A stretch of 64,000 bases of DNA, from assembly GCF_905220565.1 (NCBI RefSeq), contig NC_059409.1, positions 16,238,549-16,302,548 on the forward strand. Reading direction: 5' to 3'. Below, piece by piece: positions 44,571-55,489 of this stretch. Each line of letters begins with the position of its first letter. Position 1 is the first letter of the stretch. The notes under the pieces were generated by a model. It saw only the letters and a program-made list of their open reading frames with translations. It ran no database searches and had not been told where the DNA came from. The position numbers were made by a program, and so were the translations under genes. The stretch comes from Melitaea cinxia. Taxonomy: Eukaryota; Arthropoda; Insecta; Lepidoptera; Nymphalidae.

Positions 44571-46235
44571 CGCATCTGCCTGTAACATCTCACTGCTGGG
44601 TATTGGCCTCTTTTTCCATGTAGGAGTATGATCAGAGCAGTGTTGCCAACTTAGTGGATTTTCCACTAGATCTGGTGGTTTAGACACCCCTTTTGGCGGG
44701 AAAAAAATGGTTTTAGTGGCTAGTGGATTTTTTAGTGGTTTAGGTTTGTTCCAGTTAGTAGTAAGCTTCATAGCTTACCACTAAAGAATAATCTAGTATT
44801 TTTCTAGGATTTTTTTTACAGGCACACACAACAGGCAAAAATGGTATAGTTTTGTTGTGTAGGCAACACCGAACGAATTTAAACCTGTCGGCTGTTGGGA
44901 ATTGGCCGAAAATTGTTTATGAATTTATTGAATGAACATAAACTTTATATGTTCAACTATTGGGTTAAGTTTGATTTGATTCGAAAGACCAAGTTGTTAT
45001 TTATTTACTCACTTGTCAGTCAGTTCTGTTGAACAGTAAAGTTCGCTATTGGTTCGCTATCGTTCTCTAATCTGTAAATGATACTTACTTCTCGATCTTG
45101 CTTTAATTTGTTTTTAAACTGTTTAGCGCTGTAAAATTATTTTTGAAATAGTTTTAAATAGTATTTGATAATGCCCAAGCCACAGTACGCCCAAAGGTTA
45201 TTTGTTAGTTAAACGGCCTCGAATTTATGGGGCGAAATGGGGATGGTAGAGTAACGCTTGGCTCCGGCGCTGCGGAAAGTGCAGCCCTTCCGCCCTTGCG
45301 TGCGAAAGCACGCTCACTCATGCTCCGTCCCGCAGCGGAGGCTGCCTCAGCCGCTTCTCTACGCATTCGTTCGCGCACTTTCGCACGGCGTGCGAGAGCT
45401 GCGCTCCCTCCGCGCCTCCAGCTTAAAAAAAACACTCTAGGACCACGTGGACAGTGGGGTGCTCTGATTCAGTTTTGGGTATTTTTCGAATTTCTAAACC
45501 TATATTCTAGCACGCAATGTTACTAATTTTATTAGAATATTATGTCTGACGCGTTATTTTGTTTAAAAGTGTCTATTTGTCAGTCGTGAAAGGTCAGTTC
45601 GTATCGTATTTTGATCGTGCAGTAAAGATGGTTTTTACGTAAATTTATTCCAAAATAACGCGTGATAGTCGCAGTACGGAGCATGAGTACACTAACCGCA
45701 GCACCGGAATTAAGGTAGAGTCAGAAATAACAAAAATTTAACCTCCGATAAAAAAATCTACCTATATTGTACATGATAGCCAATAATTATTATTTTATTT
45801 TCATAATTACGTTGTTGTTGTTGCTGTATTTTCAAATTATATTTAGGTAGGTAGTCGTTGTCTTTGATTTTTTTAGTGGAATTCTGGTGGTTTGAGAGGC
45901 CAATAAGTTTTAGTGGTTTCTGGTGGTGTACACGGCTTCATTTGGTGGGTTGGTAAAAATAAAGTTGGCAACACTGGATCAGAGCTTAGCTTGGAGTAGC
46001 GCAGTGGATACCATGCTGTGAGTTACGATCGCTATCAGGTGAACATAATAACAACCGAGCTGACAGCTTAATGTGCTCTCCGAGGCACGATTGGGAGACC
46101 CACAAGGACTAACTACCAGACCGAAAATAAATATTTGTAAAAACACAAATATTCACTCTGAGCGGGAGTCGAACCCGCGACCGTCTGTGTTTAGGCACCG
46201 CTGACACGGCACACGCTCCATCACAGCAGAGCGGT
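44571..46235 (-). mobile_element. SINE interrupted by a hAT element
   Basis: The 3' body lies at 44571-44637 (CACTGCTGGGTATTGGCCTC) and the rest at 45977-46235. That part includes GTTACGATCGCTATCAGGTG and, on the minus strand, a tRNA-like head with B box CGGGTTCGACTCCCGC. The two halves join across an 8-bp duplication made by the hAT at 44638-45976. Confidence 0.7.
44638..45976. mobile_element. Non-autonomous hAT element, 1339 bp
   Basis: Terminal inverted repeats CAGTGTTGCCAACTT at both ends, with a perfect 8-bp target duplication GATCAGAG (44630-44637 and 45977-45984). Subterminal repeats of TAGTGG and TGGTGGTTT occupy both ends. There is no transposase. The middle holds a GC-rich block (45225-45425) unlike the rest of the element, with open frames on both strands. 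It inserted into a SINE. Confidence 0.88.
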
Positions 46236-46589
46236 CATTTTAAATGGATGCTTTTGATATAATTGCAAATTTTTTTTTGTCTTGTTATACCTGATGACTT
46301 ATGGAAGTACAATAACCAAATAAAAGACAGACACACACCTATCTAAGTACGTTCTTTCAAGACGTGATCAACAATTTCTGTTATGTTGGTTAATTGTAAA
46401 TATTTTTCCTACGATATCAACAAGAGCATTGTGAATTTTTTATTTATTCACTGTATATTTACCGTATCATTATTATATTGGGATCTAATATTATAAGATA
46501 TAAGAGGCTACAGTCGTCATGAGCAAACGGTGGCTTTATCGCTAAAACATCTAACCTTTTTTTATAGTTGTAAAGATAAGTATTGAATG

Positions 46590-46745
46590 AAAAGTTGGAT
46601 AATCATCGTCCTCGTGCCCTGTTGTTCGGAAGTTGGACAAAGCGACGCTGACACAAGCCTCGCCCACTAGACTGTTACACGAACAATTGTGGGCCGAGTC
46701 GACTCGCACACGAGCGATTCGGTTACATCGTAACGAAAACACCAT
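46590..46745 (-). repeat. Family G GC-rich block, copy 3
   Basis: Its complement contains GTGTGCGAGTCGACTCGGCC and GGCGAGGCTTGTGTCAGCG, close to 3120-3245. A 64-codon frame spans it, but the other copies do not conserve that frame. Confidence 0.5.
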
Positions 46746-46786
46746 TCAAATGATAACTACATACGTGCTTTGTGTAGTTTAGACTT

Positions 46787-46960
46787 TCCTACTAATATTA
46801 TAAATGTTAATGTAGGTTTGTTTGTTACGCTTTTACGCGAAAACTACTCAACCGATCATCATAAAACTTTGTACACATGTTATTGCAAATAGGTCTTAGA
46901 AGTAACACAGGATACTGTTTATGAAAATAAAAATATATTAATTTTTTACAAAAACAAAAA
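46787..46960 (+). repeat. Helitron 5' end fragment
   Basis: TCCTACTAATATTATAAATG, then CGAAAACTACTCAACCGATC and AAACTTTGTACACATG, the 5' region of this Helitron group. The 3' hairpin and CTAG are not found before the family D repeat. Confidence 0.55.
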
Positions 46961-47038
46961 AATTGTTTGTCAAAAATCTCAAAATCTTGCTCCTTCAACG
47001 CCATCTAGCAATCCAGTTATGAAGTTCCTACCCTTAGT

Positions 47039-47480
47039 CCCGACTAGAAAAAAAAATCAGGCTCAACCAGATCATGTATCTGGACCGGATCAAGATAGAA
47101 TGAGGCATGCCAGATCCGGCAAGCTCTATCAAGGCCCGGTCCGGTCCAGACAAGGATAGCCTGATGTAAAACATAATCAAGTATGGTAAGGCATACAGGA
47201 ACAGGACCCGGTCCGGTCCAAACAAGGATAACCTGATGTAAATATAATCAAGTATGGTAAGGCATAGCTGCATCAGGACCAAGTTTGGTCCAGATCAGGA
47301 TAGCCTGAAAGAAATTACGCAAACTGAGCTTGAATTGCGCTGTCGATGTTTTTAAGCACACTTAGTATATATATAGTTATCAGGACAGTCTAGCAGGGAG
47401 TCCATTTCTACACAGTGGAGCAATCGGTCCCCCAATGCGATGTATTTTTTTTAGGATTATTAATACTCGTACATACTTAG
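47039..47480. repeat. Family D repeat, copy 2 (right end missing)
   Basis: Left end CCCGACTAGAAAAAAAAATC, then three units of about 78 bp with GTAAGGCATA and GGTCCGGTCCA, ending after CAGGGAGTCCATTTCTACAC. The next copy follows within a few bases. Confidence 0.6.
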
Positions 47481-47585
47481 GTCCTTCCCGACTAGAAAAA
47501 AGGTCAGGCTCAACGAGATCATGTATCTGGACCGGATCAGGATCGAATGAGGCATGCCAGATCCGGCAAGCTCTATCAGGACCAG

Positions 47586-48586
47586 TACGTCTACCATGAG
47601 TTTCCAGAGACGATACACGTTAGCGAGTGTAGTAGAAAATTTGTATGGCAATTTGAGCAGCGCCTCTAACGGATACTATCATTACTATATTTGGTACCAT
47701 AAGTTTTCTCAGGACAGTTAAATTAACTACACTCGTAAATGTCATTCTAGAGCGCCGATATTTTCATACAATTCGCTACCATGAGTAACATATTTGACAG
47801 ATGTCACCCTATTTAACGTTACTATTATAGTTGCGTCACTCACTTGAAAAAATCGTGCGAGAAGTTTATAATTATTAGGTTTATATACTATTTAATTGCA
47901 TTATTTTTGGTAGAACATAGCCCCGTTCCTAAAACACAATTTACGATATAACAATATTATTTTCTATATTCAATTTACGAAATAATATAATACAAATTAT
48001 ACAATTTATTTATAAAATTATGATCACGATTTACGTTAATAAAGAAAGAGATAAATAACCATAACACTTAAATAAACACTTACTTTTTCATATAATCCAC
48101 CATAAGTTCGAACTGGGAAGCATTAGTTCTCATTTTTTATATTTTGTTGTTTTAGAATTATTGTATAGCAATTAAACAATATGATTGTTTCACAAGTGTT
48201 TGACAACAACTTAAGTTAGACATTTAAACTGACGGAATAAATTGAAAAAATTTAGAAGTTCTTGAGCTCGCATGAATACACTGTAATATGCTGCTTTGCA
48301 TTTTTGTCGCATTATTTTAAACTTCGTTTAGACTTCACTTCATTCGAAAGTCATCATGTTTACTCTTTCTTTTTTCTATAGGAAGAAAGAGATAAAGATA
48401 TTAGTAACTAATACCAATATAACGGATTTAAAACTATAAGTCTTATCGAGTGCTCGATAGACTCTATAGTGAAATTTAGAAATACTCATAATAGGTATGG
48501 TATAGATAACTATTCCTGTTGCGTTTCTACGTTTACTACTGTAGTTATGTCATGTGCGCTTGTAACAAAAACTCATGGTAGACGTA
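47586..48586. mobile_element. Non-autonomous TIR transposon, 1001 bp, 3-bp target duplication
   Basis: Ends TACGTCTACCATGAGTTT and AACTCATGGTAGACGTA are inverted copies. Comparison with the uninterrupted family D copy (GACCAGGTCTG at 30110-30120) shows a 3-bp duplication, CAG. The TACCATGAGT motif also recurs inside (47777). No coding frame. The superfamily is uncertain; a 3-bp duplication occurs in PIF/Harbinger and CACTA elements, but the ends fit neither closely. Confidence 0.75.
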
Positions 48587-48834
48587 CAGGTCTGGTCCAG
48601 ACAAGAATAGCCTGATGTAAAATATAATCAAGTATGGTAAGGCATAACTGCATCAGGATCAAGTCTGGTCCTGATCAAGATAGTCTGAAAGAAATTACGC
48701 GAACTGAGCCTGAATCGCACTTTTGATGTTTTTAAGCACACTTAGTATATATATAGTTATCAGGATAGTCTAGCAGGGAGTCCATTTCTACACGGTGGAG
48801 CAGTCGTAAGAAATAGGAAATAGTTATTTAGTAT

Positions 48835-49025
48835 TTATTTTATTTATTTATTTATTTATTCTTAATGTACACCAAAATACAGACACATATAAAGAAAGAT
48901 ACAATACAAGATGTACAAAGGCGATCTTATCGCTAAATAGCGATTTCTTCCAGATAACCTCTGGGTACTGGACACGATACAGTAGCAGCGGTTAGAAGTG
49001 TGCACAAATTAAGGAGGAAAAATCA
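48835..49025 (-). mobile_element. Retroposon 3' end with (TTTA)n head
   Basis: Starts with TTTATTTATTTATTTATTCT (tail on the minus strand), followed by TAATGTACACCAAAATACAG and GGCGATCTTATCGCTAAATA. It lies within a family D repeat and is likely a 5'-truncated LINE. Confidence 0.5.
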
Positions 49026-49626
49026 ATAATAAATAGTAGTAGTTAATTATTAGAAGTTAATAAATAAAATTTAGTTAATAACATAAAGATAATTTAAATA
49101 TTTAAAATAAAAACATAAATAAATAACACATTGGTAAAAATAAACGGAAGTAAATATCATAATACTTATGTTAAGTAACATATTTATAATGTCAAATCCC
49201 TTCTTTTTTAATAAACAATTTTTTCAAGAATATACATTCGTGTTTTTTAAAAGGACCGGACCGAACCGGTTGATCAGGATGAGATGAGATTTCCTGATCT
49301 AGACCCGATCAGAAAATCTCATCTCATCCTGATCAGGCTCAGGCCAATCATCTGCGTTACATGCCTTATCTGGTCCAGATCAGGCATGCCTGGTCCGGTC
49401 CTTCTAAGGAAGACGAAAAAATTTCTACTCGGGTTTAAGATTGAGTTTCTTTAATTATTTTTTTTTAATTTTAATTTAATTTTTATAAACTGAAGGCAAG
49501 GAAAAATCGTTCAATGATGCACAAAGTACATTTACAGTATAATATGTCCTAATTATAATTTAATTCAACAGAACTTACAAACACACAACAATGCTCTAGC
49601 GGAATAGTCTTAACATTTATCAATAA

Positions 49627-49726
49627 CTAATATTCATCGAATGTTACATCAAGTTGCTTAAGTCCCACAAGAGCGTCAGCTGCTGCTGTCGAAGTGCTGG
49701 AGTATCTGCTACCTCCGCCGCGTGTC
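49627..49726 (-). other. Block q, exon-like sequence downstream of the bZIP gene
   Basis: Preceded by GTCTCCAG and starting GACACGCGGCGGAGG. It matches 7058-7160 (+) and 63601-63648 (-). With block p (49914-49850, ending TTAG before GTAAAT) it forms a spliced open frame, RTRGGGSRYSSTSTAAADAL and onward to a TAG at 49627. No in-frame splice from the bZIP ORF was found, so it may be a spliced 3' UTR or a separate small gene. Confidence 0.4.
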
Positions 49727-49928
49727 CTGGAGACAATATTGTATAATATTAAAACACACCATAATTGTAATTATTAAGTTTAATATTTCTCGATCACGTT
49801 ATATATGTATGGCTGTGTGTGTGTTTTGTGTGTACGTGTTTAATCTAATATTTACCTAATTAGTGTGTGTCTGTCGTGCGTGTCGAATGTCAGCACACAA
49901 TGAGCAAGAGAGACACGCGGTGATAATT

Positions 49929-50477
49929 TTATTTTTTAGGGCAGTTCGTACATTGCTTTGAAAGCAACAAACCCTTAAGTCGTGTGATTTCGTTACATAG
50001 GTATATTACTTTTAAACCCAAACGAATTTCCCGCAACTTCCGCTTATCACGACTCTGCTTGGCGGCAATGTTATTCCTCTCCCTCTGTCGTCTGTAGGAA
50101 TCGTCCGCATTATTTTCCGTCTGGACGGCACGGCGCATCCTTGGGTTATGTCTCAAAAGAGGCCCGCCATTTCTCTGAGACATTGCTCTGAGTGCGTTCC
50201 TTTCAAATATTTGATAGTTTGAATCGTTTTGCAGAGCGTCGACGTCTGCCATAAAATGTGGATGACTTCCGGCGCTTGGTGAGTCCGGTGAATTTGAAGG
50301 CGACACTCTAATTGCCATAGAAGCAAGCACGACTGCAGGCTGTGTTGGTGCTGCACTTGGCACAGCATTAACACGACGAAGAGTCAAATTTTCTAAGGCT
50401 GATGGTGCGCTGTCCTGGTGTTGGTTCACTGATATATCTGATGGCGCGTTGTTCTCAAACGGTCTCCAGATAGACAT
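49929..50477 (-). CDS. bZIP transcription factor, intronless, 182 residues
   Basis: Predicted DNA-binding regulator that acts as a dimer in the nucleus. The basic region is YRRQRERNNIAAKQSRDKRK (residues about 128-147) with the invariant Asn-x7-Arg (Asn135, Arg143). A leucine zipper follows with Leu at 153, 160 and 167, only three heptads, and the protein ends soon after (CTNCPKK). The basic region resembles PAR, CES-2 and C/EBP-type insect bZIPs, but the exact orthologue is not clear. The N-terminal 75 residues are Ser/Pro/Ala-rich, and a conserved MADVDAL block also occurs in the pseudogene at 12604. The start ATG lies about 60 bp below a TATA box. Related fragments lie at 5.7, 12.6 and 63.8 kb. 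The lack of introns and the short zipper hint at a derived copy. Confidence 0.75.
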   Translation of the reverse strand: MSIWRPFENNAPSDISVNQHQDSAPSALENLTLRRVNAVPSAAPTQPAVVLASMAIRVSPSNSPDSPSAGSHPHFMADVDALQNDSNYQIFERNALRAMSQRNGGPLLRHNPRMRRAVQTENNADDSYRRQRERNNIAAKQSRDKRKLREIRLGLKVIYLCNEITRLKGLLLSKQCTNCPKK

Positions 50478-50537
50478 GGTTGATTATTGCGTTTGCGAGT
50501 AACTAGCGAATGGTTGAAGGAATGAAGTTGACAGCTC

Positions 50538-50546
50538 CTTTTATAC
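50538..50546 (-). promoter_or_regulatory. TATA box of the bZIP gene
   Basis: The minus strand reads GCGTATAAAAGGAGC about 60 bp upstream of the ATG at 50477. TCAACTTCATTCC and TCAACC, 15-34 nt downstream of the TATA start, could serve as the initiator. The spacing fits an insect core promoter. Confidence 0.55.
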
Positions 50547-50559
50547 GCAAGGGGTGTTG

Positions 50560-51410
50560 CCTAAATTGTACAGCCTGTCCGAATTAACCACAACGGTTCC
50601 GCTAATTGCGTTAACGAAACTTATTTACATATAAAATAATTAGGCGCGGTCTATTGTTGTTACTTTTGTCAACTGACATTTGATGGAAATTGGACATTCT
50701 CGCTTGTTATTTTGTCCTATCTATAAAGCTTTAATTTATATCCAGAGCTGATAGTAGGTAGATATGATTGATACGACAAAAAAATTAGAGTAAAGATTTT
50801 ATTACTAGTCTTGTAGTATTATCTATGCTTAATATAAATATTAATAGTAAAAATAGAATAAGTAGGTAGTTAAATTAATAATTAAAATAATGGCTTTATA
50901 AGTCGCGGCGCACTGAGCTATACCGGACATAACATAAATTTAAGTGTTTTATCAAGTAACGAAATATCTGATAAATGTCGTTGAAGCTGTAGTAGATACC
51001 TACTTAGCTACCTGAAACATGCGTTTTAATACACTATTACGATAATCCATCACGACTATAATTATAACAGACGACGAAACAAACAAATATAAAAACATGC
51101 AATTAGTGATAAGCATTTGTTTGCAAACTATAAATAAATTACATAATTAGCTAAAGTTGTTGACAATAGTTGTCAACAGGATGTGTAAATGCTTAGCTGA
51201 GTGACTACAGCGACCACTTTGTGCAGTTTTGTCTAACGACCTGTGACTAATACACGTTTTAATTATACTTCGATGTTGATGGTGTTTAGGACTTAGAGTA
51301 TCGAGCAACCGTCGTCAACGTGCAGTAGGTATTTAGCTAGGGACATGCGGTGAAGAGAGTGATACTTTGATCTTATATGAATAGGTATTATACTCAATAT
51401 ATATTTATAT
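50560..51410. other. AT-rich DNA upstream of the bZIP gene
   Basis: No ORF or known repeat. A short inverted repeat, GTTGACAATAGTTGTCAAC, lies at 51160-51178. Confidence 0.4.
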
Positions 51411-51693
51411 TTAACTGAGGTAGGGCACAGCAGGAATTTACTGCTCAAAATATGGAGCAGCCCGACTGGGATAGTACCTCGACCTTACAGAAGATCACAG
51501 CTAAATAATACTGTTTTCAAGCAGTATTGTGTTCCTGTTGGTGAGTAAGGTGACCAGAGCTCCTGGGGGGATTGGGGATTGGGTAGGCAACGCGCTTGCG
51601 ATGCTTCTGGTGTTGCAGGCGTCTATAAGCTACGGTAATCGCTTACCATCAGGTGAGCCGTACGCTTGTTTGCCGACCTAGTGACATAAAAAA
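51411..51693 (+). repeat. Family B repeat, full-length copy
   Basis: TTAACTGAGGTAGGGCACAG through GCCGACCTAGTGACATAAAA. It is over 95 percent alike to 1561-1846 by eye and shares the same ends. Confidence 0.75.
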
Positions 51694-52633
51694 TATATAT
51701 ATTTATAAGTTACAAGTCTGCACGTTTTTAATTGTTTTAGACACAAGTGCAAACACACTACTTAGAAAGAAAGAGATAGCCTTATTGTTCACAATGACTT
51801 GAAAGAATTTAGGCTTTTCTTGCAGAACGCTTTTGTGCACTGACTAGAAAAATATATCGAAGTTAGTAAAGTTCCCATTAAACTATTTCACCATTCTTCT
51901 CAGACTAGCGCTCTCCTGCATCAGTTGCACTACGTTTGATGGCGAACAATTTATATTCATTGTTTCGGATTTGCAAGGAGCTACTCGGTGTACGAATGTT
52001 GAATTGATTTATATAAATGTAAAATAGTTAGACATACGTTTCCATTCTACAGGAATAAACATTTCATTCTACAACATTGCATATAACAAGTATCTAATGA
52101 AAGTATAACTGTTTGACGCATTCACGCAAACCATGTTTGGTTTAAATGTGCTTAACAGTGTCTAAACGTAACTATTAGAAAACAAACAAATGATTTAATT
52201 AGTGGAGTTGGCGATACGAATTGATAACTGACGAGACGTACTTAACGACGTTTTAACGATACATTTGCATTTTAATTACACAATTATTATGATTATTTGT
52301 TTTATAAATAAACAGTTGGTAATTGTGTCTTCCATTATTTCTATAAAGATCACAAACGTAAATTTAATGGGTAACATTGAAGTAAGTAGAAACGAAATAT
52401 CTTTAGTGGGTACGAGTGTTATATAGCTCTGAATGTTAGTTAGGATCGTGGTCGGAATGTTCTCAGATGTTTGTCAGTAATTACAAATATTTTACAGGTA
52501 ATTTCTTGCACTCATTGAAAATTATATAAAAATCTCCGTTAAGCGAAGTATAAAGATTATAAAAAAGCTCCTGGACTTTTAATTAAATTAGGTACAATAA
52601 TATTAGTAGGTATGTACCTACAAAGTACTATTA
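51694..52633. other. AT-rich DNA without a gene
   Basis: No coding or repeat signal recognised. Confidence 0.35.
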
Positions 52634-52818
52634 TCTATACTAATATTACAAAGCTGAAGAGTTTGTTTTTTTTTGTTTGTTTGAACCGCTAATCAGGAAG
52701 TACTGGTCCGATATAAAGAAATATTTATATTAATAAATAAAATTATTTATATATTAGGCTATAGGCTATATAAGTCCACGCGGACGAAGTCGCCGACGAA
52801 GTCGCGGGCAGAAGCTAG
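52634..52818 (+). mobile_element. Miniature Helitron, 185 bp
   Basis: TCTATACTAATATTACAAAG after A. The 3' end has GCGGACGAAGTCGC, partly duplicated, then GGGCAGAAG and CTAG before T. It is internally deleted. Confidence 0.75.
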
Positions 52819-52924
52819 TTTATTACACTTATACAAACACAATTATTTACTATAATAGGTAGGTTCACCTCGTTCTTTGTTGAAACTTTGACAAAACTCG
52901 TACATCGAATTCGGCACCCCTTTT

Positions 52925-53340
52925 TAGCCGACTTCAAAAAAACGAGGAGGTTCTTATACAGATTGTACTTTTTATGTATGTTATCTCAGAACTGTTCTGT
53001 GGGCCGATTTCGATTTTTTTTTTTAATATAGGAAGGTGGTGCGTGTCCTGTAGTCTCATTTAAATGTAATTACAATGTGACAAGTACTTTTCCATTTATA
53101 TCTAATAATGCGTATTTATGTGACTATTTTGTTCATCGACCTACGTTGTATTAGATATATCTAAAGGCCTCGTAACTCTTTACTGTTTCTACCGGTGTCA
53201 GTAATTTCTTTCTAAATCAAAAGGTGGTACTTGTCATGTAGTGCCGTTTCAATATGATCAAGACGTGATGAATACTTTCTGAGTTATCTCCAATGACGCG
53301 TATTTACTCGACTATTTTTCGTCTACCTACTTTGTATTAA
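52925..53340 (+). repeat. Family A repeat, diverged
   Basis: AGCCGACTTCAAAAAAACGA through GTCTACCTACTTTGTATTA. It lacks the hairpin end. The central block (GGAAACCAGG) is deleted. Confidence 0.65.
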
Positions 53341-53469
53341 CACGATTATTCTTTTGTAGTGTGGGTATAACAGTCATTATATTATGTTACACCTACAGAA
53401 AAACCGTTTTCGTTTTCAAATAAAAAAGTATCTAATAATAAAAATTGCTTAAAAAAATTTTACGTCATG

Positions 53470-53552
53470 TTCATATTGTTTTCTAATGTTTACGCGAATT
53501 CACTCATTATAATGAAACATCTTTGTCGGATTTTATCGCGGTTTATCTAATA
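53470..53552 (+). repeat. Penelope end fragment
   Basis: TTTTCTAATGTTTACGCGAA and GGATTTTATCGCGGTTTAT match the left tail and arm start of the Penelope element at 39204. Only the terminal 80 bp remain. Confidence 0.6.
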
Positions 53553-54164
53553 ATTATCACTTTACAAAATTACAAAAAAAGTATTTATACGTGACTTGAT
53601 TTGAAATTTAACAAAAAAATTACCGACGATCAACCATATTGACGTTGTTTCAAAATTAACGCCGTCATATATATAATTTTAATAATTCATTAATTTACAG
53701 TAACAAGAGCAATAATATTTTTTTTATTTGTTGATGCCACCAGAGCAAGCAATTATCTATAAAATGATATATATAATTTATGTTTAGTATCTAATGACAT
53801 TTTTCCTAATAAAAACATAGCAATAGAAATACCTCATAAGCAGAAGAATTTGATCGTAAAATAGAATAATGAATCAAAAGACTTTCTTACAAATGGAGAA
53901 ATAGGCCCTTAGAATCTATATGATAAGTAAATAAGTAATAACAATATCTAGGTAATTTTATACATATATTGAAAATATGCTTAAATTATATTTATATATG
54001 TGGGTATTTGATAAATACTTAATATTTTTCATCGCCTGCTTGGAGCAGGAGCAGTGCGTTGATGTGTCGAGCGTAATCTGTTAATCAATCCGCTGGCTTC
54101 TTACCTTCTGCCCAACCGAGGAAACTTGATTTTGACAAACAAGAACAATATTAATAATATTTTT
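53553..54164. other. AT-rich DNA, part duplicated at 55.9-56.7 kb
   Basis: ATGCTTAAATTATATTTATA followed by TATGTGGGTATTTGATAAAT at 53975-54020 recurs at 56670-56710. Weaker similarity precedes it in both places (CATAGCAATA and CTCATAA blocks). No gene. Confidence 0.45.
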
Positions 54165-54350
54165 TATTTTATTTTATATAATATATATACAATATATATA
54201 TCGGATTCGATAAACATACTTATACATAATACATATATAAATATATAAATAAATATGTATTTATATTACACCCAGACTCGGGGTGGGAATCGAACCCACA
54301 ACCCTCGGAGCAGAAAGCAGGGTGACTACACGCCAACCGGCTAGACAAAT
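54165..54350 (-). mobile_element. tRNA-derived SINE with AT-rich tail
   Basis: On the minus strand the head has an A box TAGCCGGTTGGCG and a B box GGGTTCGATTCCC, followed by ACCCCGAGTCTGGGTGTAAT and a TATTTAT-rich tail. It differs from the SINE at 22612. It is not a tRNA gene because the body and tail follow directly. Confidence 0.65.
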
Positions 54351-54477
54351 AATCATGAAATAAAATTGTGTGTCATCTACAAGTAATTGCAAAGAGTACG
54401 AGTATTTGTCAATAGTTTCACTTTCTTAACAAGCAGGAAAAGAATTATTTACAATAGGCTGAAAGATAACAATAAAA

Positions 54478-54900
54478 TAATTGTGTTTCCTGCCTGCCAG
54501 CCTGGTTTCCTTATCATGGTACTAAACTAGGGATATCCCCTTTCCAACAAAAAAAGAATTATCAAAATCGGTACATTCAGTAGAAAGTTATACGGTATAA
54601 TACAACGTAGGTCGGAGAAAAAAGCGTCAAGTAAAAACGCAATATTAGATATAACTCAAAAAGTAGTTGTTACGTCTCAAATAAATTTAAATGGGACCAA
54701 TTGACACACACCACCTTGCGATTAAAACAAAATTTGTCGAAATCGGTCTACCCGGTCAAAAGTTCTGATGTAACATACATTAAAAAAAATAAAAAATACA
54801 GTCGAATTGAGAACCTCCTCCTTTTTTGGAAGTCGGTTAAAAATATATAGATATATACGGTCGAATTGAGTAACCTCCTCCTTTTTTTGAAGTCGGTAAA
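54478..54900 (-). repeat. Family A repeat with duplicated left end
   Basis: Starts AATAATTGTGTTTCCTGCCT, jumps to CTGGTTTCCTTATCATGGTA, and ends TTGGAAGTCGGTTAAAAATA. A second copy of the same end, ACGGTCGAATTGAGTAACC through GAAGTCGG, follows at 54848-54900. Confidence 0.7.
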
Positions 54901-55489
54901 TAAAATATAAATACGTAATTTTTTTACGTGTTAATGAGATTATGCTTTTTAACACTCAGGAATAGCAGATTGTCGCTACAATGTCTACATAGTCTGGGGC
55001 GATATTTTTTATAAAAGATACCCTTTTAAAACTTTTTAAGTCTTCTGGTAATAAGATAGTGAAAAGTACGTAAAAGTCTTACAAATACCATTTATAAAGA
55101 AATTACAAAGCAATGGATTAAAGAGAGCCCTGCGGTAAACCCGATGAAATATGAGTAGGTAAATTATGAATAAGAGCCTCTTGTTGCATATCAATTGACA
55201 GTCAAAATTACATTTTATATATACCTAATATTAATACTCATGAAATTATTTATAAGTAAAATTAACAATTATTTTAATAACAGAATAATCATTTAAAAAT
55301 TAATACATTTTAAGTATCTTATTTATTTATTTATTTTTTTGTATCTTTTATTTAAAAAGCCCATAAATATAAAATTCTAAAACACAAATTAATAGGCAAT
55401 CTTAAATAGCTCAATACAATCTAATGACATTAATAAATTTTAGCTAGACTTTTAAAGGAAACCAAACAATCCGAAACTTCCAGAACACA

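Larger units (their letters stand above)
47487..49433. repeat. Family D repeat, copy 3, with two insertions
   Basis: The left end is CCCGACTAGAAAAAAGGTCA and the complement of the right end is CCCGAGTAGAAATTTTTTCG, giving weak terminal inverted repeats. It is interrupted by a 1001-bp TIR element (47586-48586) and a retroposon tail (about 48835-49025). The end part has GACCGAACCGGTTGATCAGG. No transposase. Confidence 0.6.

Noticed and set aside
45205..45526. Ala/Arg-rich ORFs on both strands in the hAT at 44638
   Set aside because: Typical of chance frames in GC-rich DNA; no start context, splice or homologue seen. The block itself is kept as a finding.
50005..50010. Splice from AAA before GTAATA in the bZIP ORF into block q
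   Set aside because: Joining there puts block q in a frame that stops after five codons, so it would not make an alternative tail.
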